Assembly: GCF_900230215.1 (NCBI RefSeq)
Contig: NZ_LT907982.1
Location: forward strand, 1 to 64,000
Length of the DNA stretch: 64,000 bases
Origin: Jatrophihabitans sp. GAS493
GTDB lineage: Bacteria; Actinomycetota; Actinomycetes; Mycobacteriales; Jatrophihabitantaceae
Reading direction: 5' to 3'
This document shows positions 19,447 through 28,096 of the stretch, piece by piece. Under the pieces are notes generated by a model. That model did not search any database, was not told the DNA's origin, and saw only the letters and a program-made list of their open reading frames with translations. How positions within the stretch are numbered: position 1 is the stretch's first letter; the number at the start of each line of letters is the position of its first letter. The translations under genes and the position numbers were made by a program.

Positions 19447-20175
19447 CTAGCGAGCGACCCGGCGCAGCAGCGCCATGGCGGCGCCGGTCAGTGAAACGCC
19501 GAGGATGAGGACGGCCAGCGCGGAGCGTGACCGGCTGCCATGAAGGTAGGTCACCTCGGGCTCACCCTCGGGAACGAGCTTGGTCCGGATCAGGTTCTCG
19601 GCGCTGACCTGCCGCTGCTGCTCGAGGTCGTTCAAGACCTTCGGAATGCGCACCAACAGCTGGTCCATCTGGGCCTTCACCTCGTCCGGATTCGAACCGG
19701 CGACCTGCACATCGAGCCACGGTTCGGTGTGGCCCGGGACGAACTGGCCGCCGGTCTGGGGAAGGGTCACCGACCAGCCGTCGCGCACCCCCATGCCGAC
19801 GATGGTGATGCTCTCATCGTTCGGCGGTGGCAGCGGGTCCGGATCCACGATCTTGGCCACCACGCCGGCCGCACTGATCAGGCTCCGGGTCGAGACGCCG
19901 AGCCCGTTCGGGTTGTCCGAGCTGAGTGGGATGACGAACCTGACCTGAGTCTGTGCGAAGAAGACGCCGGGGGCCTTCCTCGCCACCATCGCTCCGGCCA
20001 GGGTCACCACCAGACCGCAGATCGCCGTGAGCACCAACGCCCACCGCAGCCGGTTACCCCGCTGAATCCAGCGCCGTCCCAAGCGCCGCGGCGCGGGAGG
20101 ATCGCCCTGGATCTCCGAGTCCAAACCAAGGATCGGCTGAGGCTCGACCTCTCCAACGGGCGTTTGGGTCCTCAC
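19447..20175 (-). CDS. Wzz/chain-length-determinant-like membrane protein
   Basis: About 242 residues if started at the GTG at 20175; a TTG at 20244 would add 23 residues and the start is unsure. The layout is that of a Wzz/YveK protein: an N-terminal cytoplasmic tail rich in Pro/Arg and a first membrane helix (LVLTAICGLVVTLAGAMVA). Then comes a periplasm-side domain with a putative coiled part (VKAQMDQLLVRIPKVLNDLEQ) and a second helix at the very end (ALAVLILGVSLTGAAMALL). It likely regulates polymer length with the Wzy-like protein. It is divergent from a second Wzz-like gene, with a shared ~190-base promoter region. Confidence 0.65.
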   Translation of the reverse strand: MRTQTPVGEVEPQPILGLDSEIQGDPPAPRRLGRRWIQRGNRLRWALVLTAICGLVVTLAGAMVARKAPGVFFAQTQVRFVIPLSSDNPNGLGVSTRSLISAAGVVAKIVDPDPLPPPNDESITIVGMGVRDGWSVTLPQTGGQFVPGHTEPWLDVQVAGSNPDEVKAQMDQLLVRIPKVLNDLEQQRQVSAENLIRTKLVPEGEPEVTYLHGSRSRSALAVLILGVSLTGAAMALLRRVAR

Positions 20176-20368
20176 TCCGCATACAATACGGAAAGCAAAC
20201 ACGGTCGAGCACTTCGTCGCAGCGATCGCACAGCAACGTTCCAAGCCGATTAGGGCGATTGGGGGCGATCAGGTCGGTCGGCGACACGGACCCTCCCCGA
20301 TCGCCACTACTCAGCGCCAGTCCCGAGCGACCAGATACAACCGAAGCAGCCAGTGGAGGTTCGAAGCC

Positions 20369-21583
20369 GTGCCGCACAAGCGCGTTGCCCTGCTGCTGCG
20401 GCGCTGGTACATCGTCCTGCTGGCGCTGTTCATCACCGCCGGACTGGTCGCGGTGGCCTTTACCCAGGTTCCGGCAACCTACAAGGCAACGGCGAACGTT
20501 CTGGTGATCCCGCCGGCCGGGGCCGGGGCCAACCCCTACCTCGATCTGGGCGGCCTCAACGGGGTCGGCGATGTCCTGTCGCTGAACCTCTCCAGCATCG
20601 ACGCCGCGAAGATTCTGACCGACGAGGGCGTGACCGGCACCTATCTCGTGGCCACTGACGACTCTTCCAGCGCACCGCTGATCACGGTCACGGCAACCGA
20701 CAAGTCACCGGAGGGCGCACTCGCCACCATGCATGCCGTGGTCGCGCTCCTCTCGCCGCGCCTGCAGCAGATCCAGCAGAACCTGAACGTGCCCAACGGC
20801 CATTTCCTCACGATTCAGCCGGTGAATGCCGACGACACCGCGAAGCCGATCCGCAAGAGCCAGCAGCGCGCCATCATCGCCGCCGTCGGCATCGGGGTGC
20901 TGATCGGGTTCGGAATGCTGGCCGGAGTCGAGAACCTGTCGGCGCGCCGGGCCCGCAAGCGGGCCATCGAGGCTGAGCGGCAGCAGGAGGCGGTGGAGGC
21001 GGCGCTCGCCGCCCACGCAGCGGCCGGCGATCAGGCTGAGACGGCTGATGGCGCGGCCGTCGATGGCATCGCAGTAAACGGCTCCGCCGTAAACGGCACC
21101 GCCGTGAACGGGACCGCCGTCAATGGGTCCGCCGTCAATGGGTCCGCCCATAACGGTTCGGCGGTGAACGGGCACACCAACGGCAGTCACACCAACGGCG
21201 GTCAGAACAACGGCAGCGTCGTCGGGTCCCCGATCGCCGCTCCGCTCCCCGCCGCGGCGCCCGACGAGGGGCAGCTCGGGGCCGGCGCCCACACAGCTGA
21301 CTCGACAGCAACCACAGCGGTCGCAGCCGACCGGCCGGCGAAGTGGTCGCTCTTCCGCCGCCGCCGTCGTCACGCCGCTCACGTCGCCGCCCGCGCCGAA
21401 GCCGCCCGTTTGGAGAGCAGTGACGCCACCGCCGCCGACAACGAAGCCTCCGACAGCACCTCATCAGGCGAGCCGGTAGCGGCCAACGGCGCGCAGAGCT
21501 GGCCGGCGCAGGCCATCTCCGTGCCGGAGATCGGTTACGTTCCGGTGCGACGTCGCAGCGGCTCCTCTTACGAACGTGACTGA
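20369..21583 (+). CDS. Wzz-like membrane protein with long NG[S/T]-repeat cytoplasmic tail
   Basis: A 404-residue protein from a GTG at 20369 with GGAGG about nine bases upstream. The first membrane helix is at about 13-33 (WYIVLLALFITAGLVAVAF), followed by the Wzz-type strand YKATANVLVIPP and an external domain. The second helix is at ~170-190 (AIIAAVGIGVLIGFGMLAG), after which the chain is on the cytoplasmic side. From ~225 the tail is low complexity: AVNG followed by Ser or Thr repeats about eight times, then HTNG units, then Ala/Ser/Asp-rich sequence with an Arg patch (FRRRRRH). A Wzz N-terminal half without a kinase domain suggests a chain-length or export partner. It overlaps the next gene by eight bases. 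Confidence 0.72.
   Translation: MPHKRVALLLRRWYIVLLALFITAGLVAVAFTQVPATYKATANVLVIPPAGAGANPYLDLGGLNGVGDVLSLNLSSIDAAKILTDEGVTGTYLVATDDSSSAPLITVTATDKSPEGALATMHAVVALLSPRLQQIQQNLNVPNGHFLTIQPVNADDTAKPIRKSQQRAIIAAVGIGVLIGFGMLAGVENLSARRARKRAIEAERQQEAVEAALAAHAAAGDQAETADGAAVDGIAVNGSAVNGTAVNGTAVNGSAVNGSAHNGSAVNGHTNGSHTNGGQNNGSVVGSPIAAPLPAAAPDEGQLGAGAHTADSTATTAVAADRPAKWSLFRRRRRHAAHVAARAEAARLESSDATAADNEASDSTSSGEPVAANGAQSWPAQAISVPEIGYVPVRRRSGSSYERD
21061..21200 (+). repeat. Imperfect 15-bp minisatellite encoding AVNG[S/T]
   Basis: Consecutive 15-bp units of the form GCNGTNAACGGNWCC, varying at third positions, run from about 21066 to 21170 and give the AVNGS/AVNGT repeat of the Wzz-like protein. Synonymous variation between units means the repeat is old or under protein-level selection. 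Confidence 0.8.
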
Positions 21584-22946
21584 CGAGCCATCTCACACCG
21601 AGAAGGGTCGCGCGTCGACACCGCCCGCTGGTGACGAAGAAGCGGCCGAACTCGATCCCGACGCGATCCAGAAGCACAGTCTCAACCTCCGGCTGCTGAC
21701 CCTCCTGCTGGTTTTCCTGCTGGCGATCCCAGCTCGTCTGATCTTCAAGCCCATCGGCGCGGCCGGCACCCCGGCTGAGATGACCTGCGTGCTGCTCCTG
21801 GGCTACTGGGTCTTTCAGCGGCTCTCGACGCCGGCCCGCCACGCCCCCCTCGAACCGATCCAGCGAGCAATGCTGCTGTACATGCTCGCCGTTCTGGCCA
21901 GCTACGTGGCGGCCACGACCCGACCGATCGCGGCGAACGAACTGACCGGCGGCGACCGCGCACTGCTGACCGCCTGTAGTTGGCTCGGAGTCCTCTTCTT
22001 CGCCTCCGAACTCGTCAGCCGGGCCGAACTCGACATCCTGTTACGGCGCACCAGCTTCGGCGTCGGTTGCCTCTCCACACTGGGCGTCGTGCAGTTCGTG
22101 ACCGGGCTGCCCTTCACCAACTACATCGTGATTCCCGGACTGACGTTGAACAGCGCGCTGACGTCGGTACTGGAACGCAACGGACGCAATCGGCCCGCCG
22201 GAACAGCGACGCACCCGATCGAGTTCGGCGCCGTACTGACGATGGTTCTTCCGATCGCGCTGCACTACGCGCTTTACGACACGCACCGCAGCAAGGTCAA
22301 GCGGTGGTTCCCGGTCGTGGCCATCGCCATCGCCATCCCGATCTCGATCTCGCGCTCGGCCATCGTCAGCGCCGCCGTCGCCCTCATCGTTCTGATTCCG
22401 TCCTGGCCCAAGGAACGTCGTCGCCGGGCCTACGCCTCCATCGTCGGGCTGCTCGGCGTTGCCTACCTGTTCATTCCGGGGCTGCTCGGCACGCTGACCG
22501 GACTCTTCACCGGCATCGGCGAGGACAGCAGCGCGAGCTCGCGCACCAACAGCTACGCCGTGGCCGCACATTTCATCAAGACGAACCCGATCTTCGGCCG
22601 AGGCCAGGGCACCTTCCTGATCGGCTATCACATTTTCGACAACTTCTATCTGGGAGCTGCGGTCGAGACCGGCGTGGTTGGCGTCGCCGCGATCCTCACG
22701 CTGTATCTCACGGCGATCATCACCAACCGCAAACTACACAACGTCGCCCGTGACGAATCGACGCGCGACCTCGCGCAGGCATTCGCCGCTTCCTTCGCCG
22801 CTGCCGCTCTGAGCACCGCCCTTTACGACGCGTACTCCTTCCCGATGGCCACGACGCTGCTGTTCTTTCTGCTCGGGTGTGCCGCAGCGCTGCGCCGAAG
22901 AGCGAGGGCCGGCGATGTGGGCGAGACCGCACTCGCCCCCAGCTAG
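21576..22946 (+). CDS. O-antigen ligase/polymerase family membrane protein (Wzy-like)
   Basis: A 456-residue polytopic membrane protein, GTG start overlapping the Wzz-like gene. There are about eleven hydrophobic segments, for example LLTLLLVFLLAIPARLIF near the N-terminus and several Ala/Leu/Ile helices after residue 210. The large loop and following segment carry SSASSRTNSYAVAAHFIKT, then NPIFGRGQGTFLIGYHIFDN, which is the Wzy_C family signature (R...G-G-G-F). It would polymerise lipid-linked repeat units at the outer leaflet. Adjacency to two Wzz-like genes and two GT4 genes supports this. Confidence 0.85.
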   Translation: MTDEPSHTEKGRASTPPAGDEEAAELDPDAIQKHSLNLRLLTLLLVFLLAIPARLIFKPIGAAGTPAEMTCVLLLGYWVFQRLSTPARHAPLEPIQRAMLLYMLAVLASYVAATTRPIAANELTGGDRALLTACSWLGVLFFASELVSRAELDILLRRTSFGVGCLSTLGVVQFVTGLPFTNYIVIPGLTLNSALTSVLERNGRNRPAGTATHPIEFGAVLTMVLPIALHYALYDTHRSKVKRWFPVVAIAIAIPISISRSAIVSAAVALIVLIPSWPKERRRRAYASIVGLLGVAYLFIPGLLGTLTGLFTGIGEDSSASSRTNSYAVAAHFIKTNPIFGRGQGTFLIGYHIFDNFYLGAAVETGVVGVAAILTLYLTAIITNRKLHNVARDESTRDLAQAFAASFAAAALSTALYDAYSFPMATTLLFFLLGCAAALRRRARAGDVGETALAPS

Positions 22947-22991
22947 CCGGATCAGCCGGATGCGCCGGTGCCGCGCCCAGGCTCTCGCAAG

Positions 22992-24140
22992 CTAGCTCGT
23001 GGCGGCGCCCATGATCTCGACGACCTGGCGGCCGGCTCGAGACCATGAGTAATAGGCGCGCGATTCGTCAGCCGCAGCGCTCGTGCGACGAATCAGTTCA
23101 TCATCGTCCAGGGCGGAAGTTATCAGGTCGGCCAGCTCGTCCGCGGAGTCCGAGGTGACGAGGGCACCGTTACGTCCGGGCTGAATTATCTCGGGCATCG
23201 CGAAGGCGTCCCGCCCGACACAGGGCAGGCCGCGACTCAGCGCCTCCACGAAGACGATGCCGAATGCCTCGAACTGCGACGGCAAGACAAACAGGTCATG
23301 CTCGTCGACCAGTCGCGCGACCTCTTCGTTGGAGACCGGGCCCAGGAACGTCACGCCGGCCGGCGGTTCGCCGGAGAGTGGCCAGGCCTTCGGCCCAGCG
23401 ATGGTCAGCGTGACATCCGCCCGCTCGCCGTCCCGCAGAATCTTCAGGGCTTGGAGTACCTGCACTCCGCCCTTTCGTTCGAAGTTTCGCCCGACGAAGA
23501 GCAACCGCGACCGTCGGCCGGCCAAGCGTCGGGCCGTGACTGCGGAGAGGTCGACCGGTGTCTTCGCCGCCGTCGCCCCCGGATGCACCACGTGCACCTT
23601 CTCGGCCGGGACGCCGGAGGTCGTCACGAGATGGCTGGCCAGCCATTGGGATAGCGCGATGACGCCATGCGAGGTCTCGTAGAGGCGTCGTTGCCGGTCG
23701 CGCAGACGTCGGATCGTCGCCAAGCTGAGCGACGAGAACTGCATCTGAACGCCCTTGTCGGCCTGCTCCAGGTCCAACAGGAGGTCATAGCTGAGATCCT
23801 GCAGAAAGAAGTAGGGCGTCCGCGTCGGACCGAGATCGCCGATCTGGAGGATCGCGTCGAGGGGACGGCTCTGCCTGTTCGCCTCATCGGCGCGGGTGAG
23901 GCGGCTTGAGTTGAGCAGCCGCGCCGGTCTCGTGTGCTTCCACAGCGACACGAGCTTCCCGTCGCGCCGGCGCGCGTATGCCGCCTTCAGCGCGAGTCGG
24001 GCGGGCTCGGGGTAGGTCAAGTCGATGTCGACGATGTCGCACTCCGATCGCATCCCCTCACGCAGTTGCCACGGGGTGTGCGACCAGGTTGCTTCGGGCT
24101 GCGGATCCCAGGCACAGGCGAAGCCAACACGGAGCATCAC
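22992..24140 (-). CDS. Glycosyltransferase family 4
   Basis: A 382-residue GT-B enzyme starting MMLRVGFACAWDPQPEATWS. The C-terminal donor-binding half is clear: SRLLFVGRNFERKGGVQVLQ, VTLTIAGPKAWPL, VTFLGPVSNEEVARLVDEHD and the retaining-GT motif LPSQFEAFGIVFVEALSRGL. The N-terminal half is less typical, with no membrane segment. Donor and acceptor are unknown. It is convergent with the Wzy-like gene and lies downstream of the DUF4082/beta-helix gene, separated from it by two strong hairpins. Confidence 0.85.
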   Translation of the reverse strand: MMLRVGFACAWDPQPEATWSHTPWQLREGMRSECDIVDIDLTYPEPARLALKAAYARRRDGKLVSLWKHTRPARLLNSSRLTRADEANRQSRPLDAILQIGDLGPTRTPYFFLQDLSYDLLLDLEQADKGVQMQFSSLSLATIRRLRDRQRRLYETSHGVIALSQWLASHLVTTSGVPAEKVHVVHPGATAAKTPVDLSAVTARRLAGRRSRLLFVGRNFERKGGVQVLQALKILRDGERADVTLTIAGPKAWPLSGEPPAGVTFLGPVSNEEVARLVDEHDLFVLPSQFEAFGIVFVEALSRGLPCVGRDAFAMPEIIQPGRNGALVTSDSADELADLITSALDDDELIRRTSAAADESRAYYSWSRAGRQVVEIMGAATS

Positions 24141-24209
24141 CGAAGACTATCCGAGCGCCGGGGGCAGCGCCGGGAAACCGGCCACGGGAAATGAGCCCAA
24201 CCGGAGACA

Positions 24210-24293
24210 GAAGCGCCCCCGGCCTCCGAAGAGGTCAGGGGCGCTTCCGAGTCGATCCGGGTCGGCCGGGCGTCAGTCACTGACGTCCGGCCG
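24210..24293 (-). terminator. Two tandem hairpins downstream of the DUF4082/beta-helix gene
   Basis: First hairpin: GAAGCGCCCC (24210-24219) pairs perfectly with GGGGCGCTTC (24238-24247). Second: a 15-bp stem, 24263-24277 with 24279-24293, separated by one base and with a single G/A mismatch. The second begins eight bases after the stop of the minus-strand gene. Neither is followed by a clear T run, as is common for actinobacterial terminators. Confidence 0.6.
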
Positions 24294-24301
24294 GCCGGTG
24301 C

Positions 24302-25843
24302 CTAGCAGGTGGCGGTGCTGAGGGTCTTGTTGTCCGACACAACCGAACCGGCGGGAACCGAGTAGCCGGTTACCTGGAATCCCTTACCGAAGGTGTTACC
24401 CGTGAGCGTGACCTTTCCTGCGGTGTAAGCCGCGAAACCGTAGGAGGTCTGGTTGCCGCGGGTGTCGTCAGCGGTGAAGCAGTTGCCGGTTGCCGTGATG
24501 TTCTGCGTCCCGATGTCCTGGACGAAGACCGCGTCGTTGGTGCCACCCTGGAAGGTGTTGTGGGTGAGTACGACCGGTGCGGTGGCCTGCGTCATCTGGA
24601 TGCCGTCCGAGTGGACGCCCGGAATCTGGTCGATGACCAGGTCGTGGATGAAGGAGTCCTGAACGGTGGTGCCACCGTCGAGGCGGAGCCCGTCACTGGT
24701 GTGGTGGACGCTCGTGCGAATGATCATGTTGTTCGGGCCACCGGTGTAGATACCGATCGCGGCGTTGTAGGTGGTGCCATTGGCGCCACCGCCGACGTCA
24801 ACGCTGTCCAGCGTTGAACCTGAACCCATCGACACGCACCAGCTACCTTCACCGATGCAGCGGACCTTCGAGTTGATGAGCTTCGCGCCATTGCCGAGGT
24901 TGACCGCACCGGAGATGTCAAGGTTGCTCAGGGTCGTGTTGGCCGGAACCGAGACATTGCCGGAGCGAACGGTGAGGGTGCCGGTCGGGCCGGTGTTGGC
25001 GGCTGACGGGAAGGCCGAGGAGATCGGAGCCGGGGTCGGAGCGGCGGTCGGCACCGGCGTCGGGGCCGGGGCAACCGTCGGGACCGGGGTCGGCTTCGGA
25101 GTCGGAACAGCCGTCGGCACCGGCGTCGGGGCCGGGGCAACCGTCGGGACCGGGGTCGGCTTCGGAGTCGGGACAGCCGTCGGCACCGGGGTCGGGGCCG
25201 GCGTCGGAGCCACACTCGCGCCGGCCTGGAAGACGACGTCGACGTAGTAGGACGAGGCGTGCCAGGTGCTGGTCGGGAAAGCGCTGCCACCGCCGTAGGC
25301 GTAGACGCCCGCGGTCGCATTCAGCGAGCCGGTGTTGATCGACGCTCCGGCGAATGCGTTCTCAAGCGAGGCATAGTGGCCGGAGTTGGTGTGGTAGGAC
25401 GCGACGTAGGTGGCGCCGGCCGAGACTGCGATCGGCTTGGCGAAGTCGACCTCCTGCCAGCCCGAGGTCGACTCGTCGCTGAAGGTCGCGGTTGCGAGCT
25501 TGGCTCCGCTGGAGGACCAGAGGTTTCCAATGTGGACGCCGGAGTTCTTCTTGCTCTTGAAGTAGCGGATGCCGAGGATCGAGCCCGACTTGAGGGTCGA
25601 GAACTTCACTCCGAGTTCAACGGCGCTGCTGTCACTGTCGGCCTGGACAGCCGGAACAATGCTCGCCGCGTACAGGCCACTGGTGATGGTGGCGGCTGAG
25701 GCGTTGCCGGAGATCGCCGCAAATGACAGGGTGCTGGCGAGCGTTACGGCGACGGCGCCGGCGGCGACCTTCGCGGCCCGACGGCGCTTGCTGGGGGAAT
25801 CTTGCAACTTCTGGACGTGGGTGATTCGAGTGTGCTTCAGCAC
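24302..25843 (-). CDS. Secreted DUF4082 plus right-handed beta-helix protein
   Basis: A 513-residue exported protein from a GTG with AGGAG seven bases upstream. Signal peptide residues ~1-50 end in NASA. A DUF4082 beta-sandwich follows (~55-205: [45 protein letters not shown]). Then comes a Pro/Thr-rich linker (~210-285) built of 22-residue near-identical units, and a right-handed parallel beta-helix (~290-513) with [21 protein letters not shown] and [11 protein letters not shown]. The His/Asp-rich turns resemble polysaccharide-lyase-type beta-helices. The likely role is binding or trimming of the secreted glycan. It has a ~500-base upstream region and a tandem paralog. Confidence 0.78.
   Translation of the reverse strand: MLKHTRITHVQKLQDSPSKRRRAAKVAAGAVAVTLASTLSFAAISGNASAATITSGLYAASIVPAVQADSDSSAVELGVKFSTLKSGSILGIRYFKSKKNSGVHIGNLWSSSGAKLATATFSDESTSGWQEVDFAKPIAVSAGATYVASYHTNSGHYASLENAFAGASINTGSLNATAGVYAYGGGSAFPTSTWHASSYYVDVVFQAGASVAPTPAPTPVPTAVPTPKPTPVPTVAPAPTPVPTAVPTPKPTPVPTVAPAPTPVPTAAPTPAPISSAFPSAANTGPTGTLTVRSGNVSVPANTTLSNLDISGAVNLGNGAKLINSKVRCIGEGSWCVSMGSGSTLDSVDVGGGANGTTYNAAIGIYTGGPNNMIIRTSVHHTSDGLRLDGGTTVQDSFIHDLVIDQIPGVHSDGIQMTQATAPVVLTHNTFQGGTNDAVFVQDIGTQNITATGNCFTADDTRGNQTSYGFAAYTAGKVTLTGNTFGKGFQVTGYSVPAGSVVSDNKTLSTATC
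25041..25205 (-). repeat. 66-bp tandem repeat encoding the PT-rich linker
   Basis: Near-identical units begin at 25047, 25113 and 25179 (exact 66-bp spacing; the last is partial). They encode 22 residues of Pro-Thr-Val-Ala-Lys composition. The first two copies differ at very few bases, so the expansion is recent. Confidence 0.85.
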
Positions 25844-25897
25844 GGGTTTCGCTCCTGACTGGCGCGTCTTTGTTGCGCGCTAGCGTTGCTGATGCCA

Positions 25898-25912
25898 ACC
25901 CGAACTTCGGGT
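25898..25912. promoter_or_regulatory. Perfect palindrome ACCCGAACTTCGGGT, candidate operator
   Basis: A 7-1-7 perfect inverted repeat centred about 60 bases upstream of the minus-strand DUF4082/beta-helix start. Its position suits a repressor or activator site. The cognate regulator is unknown and the paralog upstream region lacks it. Confidence 0.4.
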
Positions 25913-26299
25913 GATCCAGACCGTCTGGAGAGGGTTAGACATCATCATGTGGACAGAAATCCCCGACCGGCGCTCCGACAATCCCCAGTGATTTGCACTG
26001 GATCATGCCGATTCGACGGCCCCCAAATGGAACTGGATCTTGACGCCGAGCAGACATGCGTCTACCCGGCGAGACAAACGTCCCCGAGATGGTGGTGCTT
26101 CCCCTTTGATCGGTCTGGCCTCACTCACTTGGAGCGAGGTCCCCGAGACCTTTCAAGCATGTGCGGGCACTGGCTAGTCAGTACATCAGTGCACGCTCGC
26201 CGGCTCCCAAAGCCTGGCGACTCGTAGAGATTACATCGAATCTCAGAGGCTCGCGACCGCTAGCGAGTCTCTTTACCTAGACAAAACATCGTGTTCGAT

Positions 26300-26316
26300 G
26301 GCGCCCGGTCGGCGCC
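26300..26316 (-). terminator. GC-rich hairpin after the second beta-helix gene
   Basis: GGCGCC-CGGTC-GGCGCC, a 6-bp stem, followed on the minus strand within about 15 bases by GATGTTTTG. It lies 32 bases past the stop. This is a plausible but unproven terminator. Confidence 0.4.
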
Positions 26317-26347
26317 CCAGCGCCGGCCGCACGTCTGTTGTGTCTGA

Positions 26348-28096
26348 CTACACGCTCTTTCCCGTGAGATCGGTGTTGCCGGACTTCGTGCTCCCGGATG
26401 GGACGTTGTAAGGACCGATCTCCCACTTGGTGTCGAAGACGTTCCCGGTGAGGGTGACGTGTCCGGACTGGTTCGGAACCGTGAGGCCGTAGTCGCTCAA
26501 GCTCACGTTGGGTACCAGATCAGCCATCAGCAGGTTGTTGGTGACCGTCAGCGTCTGCGTCCCGTTGTCCTCGGCGAAGATGGCGCAGTACGTACCACCG
26601 GTGATCGAGTTGTGATTGATGACCGTCGGGTACTGCGCCTGCGTCATCTGGATCCCGTCGGAGTGAACGCCGGGGATTTGATTGATGATCAGGTCGTGAA
26701 TGATGCTGTCCTGCAGCGTCGTCCCACCGTCGACCCGCATGCCATCGCTGGTGTGATGGATGTTCATCCCGGTGAGGACATTCTTCGGGCCGCCGGTGTA
26801 CACGCCGATCGCAGGATTGAAGGTGACACCATTGGCGCCGCCACCGACCTCGACGTCGGTAACCGTGTCATTGGAGTCCAACGCCAAGCACCAGTTCGGT
26901 TCACCGATGCAGCGAACGCGCGAGTTGATCAGTTTCGACCCCACACCCATCGACACCTGGCCACTGACGTCCACGTTGCTCAGCGTGGCCCCGGACGGGA
27001 TGCTGACGTTCCCCTTGCGCACGGTGAGCACACCGGATGGGCCGGTCGTCGCGGCGGTGGGGAAACTGCTCAGGCCTGGCTTCGTCGATACCGCCACCGG
27101 CGTCGGAGCCGGCGTCGCCGCCACCTTCGGAGTCGGATTCGGGGTCGGCTTGGACGTCGGTTTCGGCGTCGGCTTGGCTGCGACCACAGTGGGGCGCGGC
27201 GTCGGTGCCGGCGTCACGGTCGGGGCGGCGGTGGGCACCGGGACCGCCGTCGGAGTGGGCCGCGCGGCCGGCTTGCCGCTCGGCCGGAAGAGCACGTCCA
27301 CGTAGTAGCCGCTGTCTCGCCAGGTGCTGGTCGGGTAGCCGGAGGATGCGCCGTACCGGTAGACACCCTTCACGCCACTGAGGATCGAGGAGCCGATGTG
27401 AGCGCCATGGGCGAAGGCGCCGATCTGCTGGGCGTAGAACCCCATATTGGTGTGATACGAGGCGGTGTAGGTCTGGCCGGCCTGCACGGCGACCGGGCGA
27501 TCGAAGATGAGGCGCTGCCAGCCGGAGCCGCTCTCGTCCTCGAACTGGGCGGAGGCCAGCCGCTTACCGGTTGGACTCCACACGGTGGCGGTGTGCACGC
27601 CGGTGTTACGGAAGCTCTTGAAGAATCGAATCCCCAGCACCGAGCCCGAGACACTTGCTTTGAATTGGACGCCCAACTCCACCGCACTCGAGTCGTTCTC
27701 CATAACCTGGACCGGCCGGGCGTTGGTGGCGTAGAGACTGAAGACGGTGCCCTGATCGCCGAGCGCGCCAGTGCCCTGGGCGGTGAAGGCCACGATGCCG
27801 AGCAGGAGTGCCGCGACGCCGAAGAAACCGATCGAGTGGCGACGCCGAGCAGCCCGTCGCGCCCGTCGCTTGCCGACGCGACTGGTCGTGCTCTGCCTGA
27901 AGCCGCCAACGGCAGTCGAGCCCGTCGAACTCCCGCTGCCTTGAGACCGTGCAGCGCCGTGCTTCGGCAAGATGCTCCTCCAAGTCGATCGTTCGGTCGA
28001 TCGCGTAGTCGATCGACTTCGTTCGCTCGGCCCTTCCCTTTGCTGCGAAATCGTTGAATACGATCCGCGGTCCCACTGGGAATGGCGCTCAGACAT
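26348..28096 (-). CDS. Membrane-anchored or secreted DUF4082 plus beta-helix protein (paralog)
   Basis: About 582 residues from the ATG at 28096 (a GTG two codons earlier is possible). It is a paralog of the 24302 gene with the same order: DUF4082 (VELGVQFKASVSGSVLGIRF, GVHTATVWSPTGKRLA), a Pro/Thr/Lys linker, and a beta-helix with GVYTGGPKN, HHTSDGMRVDGG and [11 protein letters not shown]. What differs is the N-terminus. About 90 Ser/Thr/Arg-rich polar residues precede a hydrophobic helix (SIGFFGVAALLLGIVAFTA), and there is no clear signal-peptidase site, so it may be a type II anchored protein. Function is likely glycan binding or processing at the cell surface. A start further in is not available. 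Confidence 0.75.
   Translation of the reverse strand: MSERHSQWDRGSYSTISQQREGPSERSRSTTRSTERSTWRSILPKHGAARSQGSGSSTGSTAVGGFRQSTTSRVGKRRARRAARRRHSIGFFGVAALLLGIVAFTAQGTGALGDQGTVFSLYATNARPVQVMENDSSAVELGVQFKASVSGSVLGIRFFKSFRNTGVHTATVWSPTGKRLASAQFEDESGSGWQRLIFDRPVAVQAGQTYTASYHTNMGFYAQQIGAFAHGAHIGSSILSGVKGVYRYGASSGYPTSTWRDSGYYVDVLFRPSGKPAARPTPTAVPVPTAAPTVTPAPTPRPTVVAAKPTPKPTSKPTPNPTPKVAATPAPTPVAVSTKPGLSSFPTAATTGPSGVLTVRKGNVSIPSGATLSNVDVSGQVSMGVGSKLINSRVRCIGEPNWCLALDSNDTVTDVEVGGGANGVTFNPAIGVYTGGPKNVLTGMNIHHTSDGMRVDGGTTLQDSIIHDLIINQIPGVHSDGIQMTQAQYPTVINHNSITGGTYCAIFAEDNGTQTLTVTNNLLMADLVPNVSLSDYGLTVPNQSGHVTLTGNVFDTKWEIGPYNVPSGSTKSGNTDLTGKSV

Larger units (their letters stand above)
25844..26347. other. 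504-bp intergenic region between the two beta-helix paralogs
   Basis: No convincing gene, and lower GC than its surroundings. It should carry the promoter and 5' leader of the 25843 gene and the terminator of its neighbour. Visible elements: the perfect palindrome ACCCGAA-C-TTCGGGT (25898-25912), a 10-bp hairpin around 26245-26272, and GGCGCC-CGGTC-GGCGCC (26300-26316) just after the end of the 26348 gene. No known riboswitch consensus was recognised. Confidence 0.6.

Noticed and set aside
4300-28000. Mobile elements, integrase or transposase to explain the glycan island
   Set aside because: No transposase, integrase or tRNA attachment site could be recognised on either strand. The island inference rests on synteny only.
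26459-28057. A 532-codon frame antisense to the second beta-helix gene
   Set aside because: It covers the linker and helix-coding region in the wrong strand, gives Arg-rich nonsense and has no ribosome site.
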